Shown piece by piece: positions 1-5,446 of a stretch of DNA of 9,722 nt; positions within the stretch are counted from its first letter, which is position 1; the number at the start of each line of letters is the position of its first letter. Location: NCBI GenBank assembly GCA_035540955.1, contig DATLFP010000191.1:1-9722 (forward strand). Reading direction: 5' to 3'. The notes under the pieces were generated by a model, which ran no database searches, was not told where the DNA came from, and saw nothing but the letters and a program-made list of their open reading frames with translations. Source of the DNA: DATLFP01 sp035540955 (GTDB lineage: Bacteria > Actinomycetota > Acidimicrobiia > Acidimicrobiales > CADCSY01). Made by a program: the position numbers and the translations under genes.

Positions 1-257
1 GTGTTGCCGTGCAGCTGGTGCGGGAGCTCGTCGTGATCGTCACCCGGCCGCTCCCGGAACTTCCACATGGCGAAGGCGACGAGGCCGAACACGAAGAGGG
101 CGACGAAGATGGCGATGATGAAGACCGGCTTCTGCAGGGTGTCGATCTTCTTGGCGTAGGCACCCTCGGGCTCGAGGAAGTCCTGCGGCGCGTCCTTGGC
201 GCAGGACGTGAGCGCGAAGACGAGCAGGACGAGCGCAAGGCGGCGGGCGTTCTTCAT
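1..257 (-). CDS. ctaC: Cytochrome c oxidase subunit II, N-terminal part (runs off window)
   Basis: Only the first 85 codons are visible; the gene continues beyond base 1. In canonical oxidases subunit II carries the CuA centre that takes electrons from cytochrome c on the outer face of the membrane. What is visible: a lipoprotein signal with lipobox LTSC (Cys19), then a first transmembrane segment at about residues 44-65 ending in MWKFRER, then a charged stretch leading into HGN, which matches the family's 'P.Q.HGNT.LEI' segment between the two helices. The CuA-binding domain lies outside the window, so whether it is intact cannot be judged. The ATG shares its A with the TGA of the upstream gene (TGATG), which suggests translational coupling. 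Being last in the operon, after subunits I, III and IV, is an unusual order. Family assignment is fairly secure; function depends on the unseen part. Confidence 0.85.
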   Translation of the reverse strand, partial: MKNARRLALVLLVFALTSCAKDAPQDFLEPEGAYAKKIDTLQKPVFIIAIFVALFVFGLVAFAMWKFRERPGDDHDELPHQLHGN

Positions 258-1003
258 CACTCGGCGTGCTCCTCGGCAGCGTCGTCGGCGTGCTCGATGT
301 CGCCGTGGTGCTCGATCTCCCGCTCGCCGGCCACACCGCTCACGACGCCGGCGCCGAGCAGCGCCACCGCCGCGATGGCGAGCATCCACGACAGGGCGGA
401 GGAGCCGATCGTGGGCCGGTAGGCGACGAGGAAGGCCAGCGCGGTGACGATGGAGGCGACCAGGATGGCCACCGCCGTCGACACGTTCGCGTCGGGCAGG
501 GCCAGCAGCACCCGGGAGAAGGTCAGGATGATGAACCCGACGCCGAGCAGACCGAGGACCGGCACCTCGAGCGGGAACATGATGCGGTTGCGCAGCGCCC
601 GGTTGTAGGAGGGGTCAGCGGTGGAACGCTCGGCCCAGGACTGGACCATCCACTCGGCGAAGGCGACGCCGACGATGGCGAGCCCGCCGTAGAAGAGGAT
701 CCCGCCGGCTGCGAAGCCGACGATGGTGACCCCGGCGCCCAGCGCCGCCAGCGCCGGCCACGGCGCCGGGAGGGCGTCGCGGACCACGACCGGCTCCTTC
801 GCCCCCTCGTCACCGGGGAGGGCGGCGTCGCCGTCGCGGGTCGCCACCGACGCCGCACCCAGCAGCGCCGAACCGGCGCCGATGAAGAGCAGCGTGATCG
901 CGCCGCCGTCGTCGCCTCGGCCGGTGGCGACGAAGTACACGCCGGCGGCGATCACCGCGAACGCCGTGATCGCGAACCAGAGCTTGCCGCCCGTCGTGAT
1001 CAA
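257..1003 (-). CDS. Enlarged cytochrome c oxidase subunit IV (CtaF)-like membrane protein
   Basis: This 248-residue membrane protein has about seven predicted helices (roughly 8-26, 35-53, 84-101, 103-120, 143-167, 174-195, 202-223). Residues 1-125 resemble the four-helix actinobacterial subunit IV, CtaF: two N-terminal helices, a charged loop, a 'PWPALAALGAG' helix like the family's 'SWWP' helix, then a fourth helix. CtaF is normally about 140 residues, so residues 130-223 form an added three-helix part that I do not recognise. The protein ends in a tail rich in Asp, Glu and His (227-248; His232, 233, 238, 246). The TTG start at 1003 overlaps the previous stop (TTGA) and has a strong GGGAGG ribosome site six bases upstream; a longer upstream reading in this frame would run through subunits III and I and is rejected. 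The CtaF link is by pattern and context, not by catalytic residues. Confidence 0.7.
   Translation of the reverse strand: MITTGGKLWFAITAFAVIAAGVYFVATGRGDDGGAITLLFIGAGSALLGAASVATRDGDAALPGDEGAKEPVVVRDALPAPWPALAALGAGVTIVGFAAGGILFYGGLAIVGVAFAEWMVQSWAERSTADPSYNRALRNRIMFPLEVPVLGLLGVGFIILTFSRVLLALPDANVSTAVAILVASIVTALAFLVAYRPTIGSSALSWMLAIAAVALLGAGVVSGVAGEREIEHHGDIEHADDAAEEHAE
260..325 (-). repeat. In-frame repeats encoding the His/acid-rich tail of the subunit IV-like protein
   Basis: The 11-base word TCGGCGTGCTC (plus strand) occurs at 261-271 and 285-295, eight codons apart, and ATCGAGCAC (minus strand) occurs twice just before. They encode two Glu-His-Ala-(Asp/Glu) units and two Ile-Glu-His units. 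The tail may have grown by small in-frame duplications, though compositional bias could also give this. Confidence 0.4.
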
Positions 1004-1623
1004 CCCGGGCCTCCCTCGACGAACCACAGGGCCCACCAGATCACCAGGCCCGAGGCGACGGCGAAGTGCCAGATGACCACGGCGGCGACCACCGGCTCGC
1101 TGTTGCGAGGGGAGAACTGGCCGCCGAAGACCCGGAAGGCGACGACCACCCACAGCGCGATCGCGGCGACGACCACGAGGGCGTGGGTGACGGTCACCGC
1201 ATACATGTGCGTCGCGTAGGGCGAAGCGCCGGCGACCTGGCCCAGCTGGTTCCAGCAGTACGACATGCCGTTGAGGAACAGCAGTCCCAGCACCACGGTG
1301 AACGACGTCGCCATGTACGCCTGGCGCCGGTCGTCCATCTTGATGGCGGCATGCGCCCACTGCGCGAAGAACGCCGACAGCGCGAGGCCGATGTAGGTGA
1401 CGAACAGCGCGACGTTCGGCAGCTCGGCGTCGTCGGCGGGCCACGGCTGGTTGCGAGCCTGGGCGATGTCGCGAGCGCTCAGGTAGCCACCCAGCACGGC
1501 GCCGATGAGCACGGTGCCGGCGGCGGTGGCCACCAGCGCGCCGACGAGCATCACGTTGCGGCGGCCCGGCACCGGCGCCGGCGCCGGCTCGACGCCGATC
1601 GGGTCGTAGGTGGTGATGCTCAC
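1000..1623 (-). CDS. ctaE: Cytochrome c oxidase subunit III-like protein
   Basis: This 207-residue protein has five predicted helices (about 24-46, 70-92, 105-125, 138-165, 178-201), the layout of the short bacterial subunit III, which binds lipid and stabilises subunit I. Family traits seen: a helix pair around 'GGYLSARD', the loop with 'WPADDAELPNVALF', a GLLFLNG helix, Phe-Ser-Pro at 170-172 and WHF at 185-187. Several family residues are replaced: the YEY-type Glu position reads Cys123, the HGxH pair keeps His147 but has Val150, and the Asp after WHF is absent. I also see no acidic residue in the first helix region, where the lipid-contacting Glu of long subunit III proteins would be looked for. 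The GTG start at 1623 overlaps the subunit I stop (GTGA) and has GGAG eight bases upstream; a 24-residue longer form starting at 1695 lies within subunit I and is less likely. It presumably partners the diverged subunit I encoded just upstream. Confidence 0.8.
   Translation of the reverse strand: MSITTYDPIGVEPAPAPVPGRRNVMLVGALVATAAGTVLIGAVLGGYLSARDIAQARNQPWPADDAELPNVALFVTYIGLALSAFFAQWAHAAIKMDDRRQAYMATSFTVVLGLLFLNGMSYCWNQLGQVAGASPYATHMYAVTVTHALVVVAAIALWVVVAFRVFGGQFSPRNSEPVVAAVVIWHFAVASGLVIWWALWFVEGGPG
1010..1015 (-). promoter_or_regulatory. Ribosome binding site for the TTG-started subunit IV-like gene
   Basis: On the minus strand the sequence reads GGGAGG, then six bases, then TTG at 1003-1001. 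It is the strongest Shine-Dalgarno match in the oxidase cluster and it fixes the unusual TTG start that overlaps the upstream TGA. Confidence 0.7.
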
Positions 1624-3173
1624 GGGGCGCGCTCCACGCGCAGCACGGGCTGCTCCTCGAAGTTGTGCGCCGGTGGCGGCGACGTCGTCGTCCACTCCAG
1701 CCCGGCGGCGCCCCAGGGCGCGTCGGGGACCGGCGGGCCGCCGCGACGGCGGGTGCCGGCGGCGAGGGCGGCGCCGACGCCGACGAGCACGCCCAGCGCA
1801 CCGAGCGCAGCACCGGCCACCCCGATGCCCCCCGTGACCGAGACCAGATCGGTCTCCTCGAACTCGAGTGCGCCCATCGGCAGATCGTCGGCGGCACCGG
1901 CGACGAGGTCAGGACCGGCGGTCAGGATGGCGCCCCCGAGCACGAGCGCGGCGACGGCGAAGCCGGCCGCCTCGCTGAGGTGGACGCCCCAGATCTTGGG
2001 GGCCCAGAACCACAGGGCGGCGAAGGCCGCCAGCCCGGCGCCGCCGAAGAGGACGAGCTGTGCGTGCCCCGACTCCCAGGCGGTGCCGGCGAGCTCGAGA
2101 GGCTCGATGACCTGGACCGCACCAGCGGCCGCGCCGAGGAAGAGGAGGATCGCCGACGCCATGGCCAGGACCAGCGGGGCCTTGAGCGACGGCGAGCCAC
2201 CCAGGACCGTGTCGCCGAGGATGCCGAGGAGGGCCAGCGCGGGGACAACGGCGGCGAGGCCCATCGCGACGTAGAGAAGGTCGTCGAACGCGGTCGGGTC
2301 GAGGAGCCAGCCACCGATCCCGAACAAGCCGAGCAGGCCGAGCACGACCACCCCGGCGAGATGCATGCGCAGCGGACGCCCCACCATCGCCGGCACCACC
2401 TCGAGCAGCACGCCGGCGGCGATGACGACGAGCCCGTAGATCGCCGGCACGCCCCACACCCAGGCGATGTCGCCGTAGCTGCCGACATCGCCGGCGTAGC
2501 GGGCGGGGATGAGCAGCTCGATGAGGTCGGCCACCAGGATCGGCAGCTGCAGCAGGAGGAGCCCGCCGCCCACGACGGCCGACCAGGTGAACAGCGGTGC
2601 GCGCAGCAGCGTCATGCCCGGCGCTCGCATCGTGAGCGCCGTCGTGACGACGCAGGCCGCGCCCACGCTCAGCGACAGGGCGAGGGCGATGAGGCCGAGC
2701 AGGTAGAGATCGACCGAGGCGGCGGTGGTCCCGGTGATGCCGCCGTCGGCGAGGTAGGCGGCGACGAGCACGACGGCGGACACGACGTAGCCCCAGTAGG
2801 CGACAGCGGCGCCCCGCGGGAACGCGAGCTCGGGCGAGCCGACCTGGAGGGGCACGAGGTACGTGGCGAGCCCGACGAAGAACGGGACGACCACGAGCAG
2901 GGCAAGCGCCTCGCTGTGCAGCGTGAACACCTGGAAGAAGGTCCCGTCGGTCAGCAGGTCGGCACCGCTGTTGAGCCGCTCGACCGCGAGCAGCTCGCGC
3001 AGGATGGCGGCCACGAACAGGAACAGCAGCGACGTGGCCAGCCACATGCGACCGACCCGCTTGTGATCGGAGGTGGACAGCCAGCCGGCGAGCCCGGCGG
3101 GCTCCTCCGGCGCCGGCGCCGCGGCGAGGGCCACGTCGCTCTGAGGCGCGGGTCTGGTCTCGGTCATCGCCAT
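1620..3173 (-). CDS. Cytochrome c oxidase subunit I homologue lacking the CuB site
   Basis: This 517-residue, roughly 12-helix protein matches subunit I (CtaD) along its length: 'STSDHKRVG' (33-41), 'HSEALALLVVVPFFVG' to 'PLQVGSPELAFPR' (86-120), 'TMRAPGMTLLRAPLFTW' (181-197), 'LVLFGG...WFWAPKIWG' (373-396) and a C-terminal 'PWGAAGLEWTTTSPPPAHNF' (486-505). Canonical subunit I reduces oxygen at a heme a3-CuB centre and pumps protons. Here the GHPEVY motif reads GVPAIY (241-246), so a CuB His and the proton-gating Glu are gone and only the Tyr stays. The His-His pair of 'WAHH' aligns without gaps to Leu291-Asp292. The 'GVKxFNW' K-channel segment is absent. 'HFHYVLFG' reads 'HAQLVLFG', keeping the heme a3 ligand position (His370) but replacing the heme a ligand with Gln372. 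His86, the other heme a ligand, is kept. Both flanks align in one frame, so no frameshift explains this. Oxygen reduction is very unlikely; a structural or new electron-transfer or sensing role is inference. Confidence 0.88.
   Translation of the reverse strand: MAMTETRPAPQSDVALAAAPAPEEPAGLAGWLSTSDHKRVGRMWLATSLLFLFVAAILRELLAVERLNSGADLLTDGTFFQVFTLHSEALALLVVVPFFVGLATYLVPLQVGSPELAFPRGAAVAYWGYVVSAVVLVAAYLADGGITGTTAASVDLYLLGLIALALSLSVGAACVVTTALTMRAPGMTLLRAPLFTWSAVVGGGLLLLQLPILVADLIELLIPARYAGDVGSYGDIAWVWGVPAIYGLVVIAAGVLLEVVPAMVGRPLRMHLAGVVVLGLLGLFGIGGWLLDPTAFDDLLYVAMGLAAVVPALALLGILGDTVLGGSPSLKAPLVLAMASAILLFLGAAAGAVQVIEPLELAGTAWESGHAQLVLFGGAGLAAFAALWFWAPKIWGVHLSEAAGFAVAALVLGGAILTAGPDLVAGAADDLPMGALEFEETDLVSVTGGIGVAGAALGALGVLVGVGAALAAGTRRRGGPPVPDAPWGAAGLEWTTTSPPPAHNFEEQPVLRVERAP
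1632..1635 (-). promoter_or_regulatory. Ribosome binding site for the subunit III-like gene
   Basis: The minus strand reads GGAG, then eight bases, then the GTG start at 1623. It lies inside the last codons of subunit I and supports the GTG start over the longer reading from 1695. Confidence 0.5.
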
Positions 3174-3300
3174 GTGCGTGCAGGAACCTCGTCGACGATC
3201 GGCTGGCCCGGATGCCCAGCGGGCCCGAGCGGCCCCCTGAGCGGTAGGTACGGCGCGGCGGACTCTACACAGGCTCCATTCCGCCGAAGAACTTGCACGC
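3174..3300 (-). promoter_or_regulatory. Leader region upstream of the subunit I-like gene
   Basis: This 127-base gap separates ctaB from the oxidase genes and may hold a promoter or a structured leader. On the minus strand TTCTTC, 18 bases, then TAGAGT is a weak promoter-like pair. Two short alternative hairpins overlap: GCTGG/CCAGC (3202-3206 with 3216-3220) and GGCCCG/CGGGCC (3205-3210 with 3220-3225). No clear ribosome site lies at normal distance from the ATG at 3173; GAGG sits 13 bases away. At this GC content such hairpins arise readily by chance, and no terminator with a T run is seen. Confidence 0.25.
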
Positions 3301-4191
3301 TCACCCGATCAGCTGATCGGCCGCCATGGCGCCGAACAGCAAGGTGACGTAGGTGATCGACCAGGAGAAGAGGCGCATCGCGACCGGCGCCGTCGGGGTC
3401 CGCAGCAGCTGCACGGCGAAGACCGTGAACACGGCGCCGAGGGCCACGGCGGCGCCCGTGTAGAGGACCCCCATCCCGGCGACCGGCGCGAAGACGAGGG
3501 TCAAGGCCCACAGCACGAGGGTGTAGGCGAGGATCCGCACCGCTGTCTCCCGCAGGCTGACGACCACCGGCAGCATCGGCACCTCGGCGGCCGCGTAGTC
3601 GTCCCGGTACTTCACGGCGAGAGCCCAGAAGTGGGGCGGGGTCCACACGAAGATCACCGCGAACAGGACAAGTGGGGCCCAGTCGAGGGAGTTGCGCACC
3701 GCGGCCCAGCCCACCAGCACCGGCACGGCCCCGGCGGCCCCGCCGATGACGATGTTGCTGGTGGAGGTGCGCTTCAGCCACATCGTGTACACGAACACGT
3801 AGAAGGCGGTTGCGCTCACGGCGAGCACCGCCGAGAGCAGGTTCACCGTCCCCCAGAGGAGCGCGAACGCGGCGATCTCGAGGGCGACCGCGAAGACGAG
3901 AGCCTCGGTCGGGGCGACGACGCCGGTGACGAGCGGCCGGTTCCGAGTCCGGTGCATGACGGCGTCGATGTCCCGGTCGACGTACATGTTGACGGCGTTG
4001 GCCCCCCCGGCAGCCAGGGCCCCGCCGACCACCGTCGCCAGGATGAGCCACAGCGGCGGGAGCCCCCCCTCGGCCACGACCATGGTGGGGACCGTGGTGA
4101 CGAGCAGCAGCTCGATGATCCGGGGCTTCGTGAGCGCCACGAACCCCCCGATCCGGGCGCGCGTCGACGTCCGATCGAGGGCCACCTGCAC
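3301..4191 (-). CDS. ctaB: Protoheme IX farnesyltransferase (heme O synthase)
   Basis: This 296-residue membrane enzyme of the UbiA prenyltransferase superfamily adds a farnesyl group to heme B to make heme O, the precursor of heme A. Motifs seen: 'LTKPRIIELLLVTT' near the N-terminus; the first Asp-rich motif 'NAVNMYVDRDIDAVMHRTRNRPL', which binds the prenyl diphosphate through Mg; 'WLKRTSTSNIVIGGAAGAVP'; 'WTPPHFWALAVKYRDDY' followed by 'AAAEVPMLPVV', the second conserved region. Length is normal for the family (about 290-310). The GTG at 4191 is the first start; there is no ribosome site in front of it, but a TAACCT box seven bases upstream fits leaderless transcription. It faces ctaA across a short gap, giving a divergent heme A synthesis pair, and reads toward the oxidase-like genes. 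Identification is secure. Confidence 0.96.
   Translation of the reverse strand: MQVALDRTSTRARIGGFVALTKPRIIELLLVTTVPTMVVAEGGLPPLWLILATVVGGALAAGGANAVNMYVDRDIDAVMHRTRNRPLVTGVVAPTEALVFAVALEIAAFALLWGTVNLLSAVLAVSATAFYVFVYTMWLKRTSTSNIVIGGAAGAVPVLVGWAAVRNSLDWAPLVLFAVIFVWTPPHFWALAVKYRDDYAAAEVPMLPVVVSLRETAVRILAYTLVLWALTLVFAPVAGMGVLYTGAAVALGAVFTVFAVQLLRTPTAPVAMRLFSWSITYVTLLFGAMAADQLIG
3305..3320. repeat. Perfect 16-base palindrome at the end of ctaB
   Basis: CCGATCAGCTGATCGG is its own reverse complement. It lies in the last codons of ctaB (Asp-Gln-Leu-Ile-Gly), one base before the stop codon on the minus strand. It has no spacer and no following T run, so it is not a standard terminator; a dimeric-regulator site is conceivable but unproven. 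Confidence 0.45.
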
Positions 4192-4307
4192 GGCACGAAG
4201 GTTATGCAGGGTGCGTGCCCGGCGCGTAACCGGACAGAGCGGCCGCCGCCGAGCCGCACTGAACCTGCGACTGCGCGTCGGGGGAGCCGCTCCACCATCC
4301 TGGGGTC
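4192..4307. promoter_or_regulatory. Divergent ctaB/ctaA intergenic region
   Basis: This 116-base gap must hold the promoters for both the leftward ctaB group and the rightward ctaA group, because the two genes diverge here. No strong sigma-70 -35/-10 pair stands out on the plus strand. In front of ctaA the only ribosome-site-like run is GGGG, two bases before the GTG. Bases 4276-4284 are G-rich. A shared operator is possible, but no clear symmetrical site was found. Confidence 0.55.
4199..4204 (-). promoter_or_regulatory. Candidate -10 box for leaderless ctaB transcript
   Basis: On the minus strand the sequence TAACCT fits the actinobacterial TANNNT -10 pattern and is followed by seven bases and then the GTG start. 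That spacing would place the transcription start at or next to the start codon, as in leaderless mRNAs of Actinomycetota. It agrees with the lack of a ribosome site in front of ctaB. No good -35 box accompanies it. Confidence 0.3.
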
Positions 4308-5174
4308 GTGCGGATCTCCCCGGCGACGTACCGGCGGCTCACGCTCTTCGCCGTCCTCTCGCTGGCGCTCATCGTCGTGACCGGCGCGACGGTCCGGCTG
4401 ACCGGCTCGGGACTGGGGTGCAGCGACTGGCCGAACTGCGAGCAGGGCCAGCTCACCGCCCAGCTCGACGACGCCCCGGCGATGGTCGAGTTCGTCAACC
4501 GTGCCTTCACGGGCGTGGTGTCGATCGCGGTCGCCGTCGCCGTGCTCGGGGCGCTGCGCCGGGTGCCCTACCGCCGCGACCTCACCTGGCTCGCCTGGGG
4601 CCTCGTGGTCGGCGTGATCGTGCAGATCGTCATCGGCAAGCTCGTCGTGGAGGAGGCGCTCTCCCCCAAGTTCGTGATGGCGCACTTCCTCGTGTCGATG
4701 GTGCTGCTGTGGAACGCCCTGGTCCTGCACCACCGGGCCGGCACCGACCGACCCTCGACGGCACCGCCCCTGCTGGCGTGGGTCACGCTGCTGGCGGCGT
4801 CGGTGGTGGTCTTCACCGGAACGGTCGTCACTGCCTCGGGCCCCCACGCCGGCGACGTGTCGGCCGAGCGACTCGGCTTCCACATCGAGGACGTCGCGCG
4901 CGTCCACGGCGCGTCCGTCGTGGCGTTCAGCGCGCTCGCGCTCACGCTGTGGTGGCGGACCGGCGCACGCGCGGTCACCGTCCTGGTCGTCGCCATCGCC
5001 GCCCAGGCCGCCGTCGGGTACACGCAGTACTTCACCGGGGTGCCAGCCCTGCTGGTCGGGGTGCACATCGTCGGGGCGATCGTCGTGTGGAGCGCGGCCG
5101 TGCACGTGACGCAGGCGCTCCGCCCGCCCGTACGGTTGGAGGCTGATGCGGAGCTCCTCACCCGCGCCGGTTGA
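4308..5174 (+). CDS. ctaA: Heme A synthase
   Basis: This 288-residue, eight-helix membrane enzyme oxidises the C8 methyl of heme O to a formyl group, giving heme A for aa3-type oxidases. Seen: 'VTGATVRLTGSGLGCSDWPNC' with the extracellular Cys38/Cys44 pair, the Glu of the E..xR motif (Glu61 in 'VEFVNR'), His126 in 'MAHFLVS', His200 in 'RVHGAS' and His253 in 'GVHIVG'. The last two are the ligands of the C-terminal heme site. The first-half ligand that is His in Bacillus subtilis 'E..HR' is Asn64 here; as far as I recall, other actinobacterial CtaA proteins share this, so it may be a lineage trait. The GTG at 4308 is the earliest start in frame. The last 29 bases overlap clpS in another frame. 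The gene is divergent from ctaB, its pathway neighbour. Confidence 0.94.
   Translation: MRISPATYRRLTLFAVLSLALIVVTGATVRLTGSGLGCSDWPNCEQGQLTAQLDDAPAMVEFVNRAFTGVVSIAVAVAVLGALRRVPYRRDLTWLAWGLVVGVIVQIVIGKLVVEEALSPKFVMAHFLVSMVLLWNALVLHHRAGTDRPSTAPPLLAWVTLLAASVVVFTGTVVTASGPHAGDVSAERLGFHIEDVARVHGASVVAFSALALTLWWRTGARAVTVLVVAIAAQAAVGYTQYFTGVPALLVGVHIVGAIVVWSAAVHVTQALRPPVRLEADAELLTRAG
5138..5142 (+). promoter_or_regulatory. Ribosome binding site for clpS inside ctaA
   Basis: GGAGG lies three bases before the ATG at 5146, within the ctaA coding end. The spacing is short, but the match decides in favour of this ATG over the downstream in-frame GTG codons (residues 19 and 24). Confidence 0.5.
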
Positions 5175-5445
5175 GATCGATGTCCCCGACATCGAGGACG
5201 TGGTCGAACCCGACGTGCCCTGGATCGTCCTGGTGTGGAACGACCCGATCAACCTCATGTCCTACGTGACCTTCGTGTTCCAGAAGCTCTTCGGCTACAG
5301 CCGGGAGAAGGCCACCGCGCTGATGCTCGACGTGCACGAGAAGGGTCGAGCGGTCGTGGCCAGCGGGACTCGAGAGAAGTGCGAGCTCGACGTGTTCCGC
5401 CTCCACGAGCACGGACTGTGGGCCACGATGCAGAAGGACACCTGA
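5146..5445 (+). CDS. clpS: ATP-dependent Clp protease adaptor ClpS
   Basis: This 99-residue adaptor recognises proteins with bulky hydrophobic N-terminal residues (N-degrons) and hands them to the ClpC/ClpA unfoldase of the Clp protease in the cytoplasm. Seen: a flexible acidic N-terminal extension (1-24), then 'PWIVLVWNDPINLMSYVTFV', where Asn32, Asp33 and Met38 match Escherichia coli Asn34, Asp35 and Met40 of the N-degron pocket; 'LFGYSREKATALMLDVHEKG' with His64 matching His66; and the closing 'HEHGLWATMQKD', typical of actinobacterial ClpS. The Pro after Asn-Asp replaces Asp36 of E. coli, as in the mycobacterial form. It starts inside the end of ctaA (29-base overlap) and is followed one base after its stop by the DUF2017 gene, a pairing common in Actinomycetota. 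Identification is secure. Confidence 0.96.
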   Translation: MRSSSPAPVEIDVPDIEDVVEPDVPWIVLVWNDPINLMSYVTFVFQKLFGYSREKATALMLDVHEKGRAVVASGTREKCELDVFRLHEHGLWATMQKDT

Positions 5446-5446
5446 C

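Noticed and set aside
257..1897. Reading the subunit IV-like gene as a 546-residue protein
   Set aside because: The upstream part would run out of frame through subunits III and I and is Arg/Ala-rich nonsense. A strong ribosome site and the stop overlap fix the start at the TTG at 1003.
1620..3173. Frameshift or sequencing error as the cause of the missing ligands in subunit I
   Set aside because: The segments on both sides of each lost ligand align in the same frame without gaps (for example GVPAIY within 'WVWG...Y' and W289 followed by Leu-Leu-Asp), so the replacements are true substitutions.
3301..3325. The palindrome as a Rho-independent terminator of ctaB
   Set aside because: It has no loop, lies inside the coding end and is not followed by a T run on the minus strand.
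1665..3347. A 560-codon open frame on the plus strand
   Set aside because: It is antisense to the subunit I-like gene, and its product is a Gly/Glu/Arg/His-rich sequence with no domains, typical of a reverse-strand shadow.
3843..5258. A 471-codon minus-strand frame across the ctaB start and ctaA
   Set aside because: It is antisense to ctaA and out of frame with ctaB; its product has no recognisable domain, while ctaA and ctaB on the chosen frames carry full family motifs.
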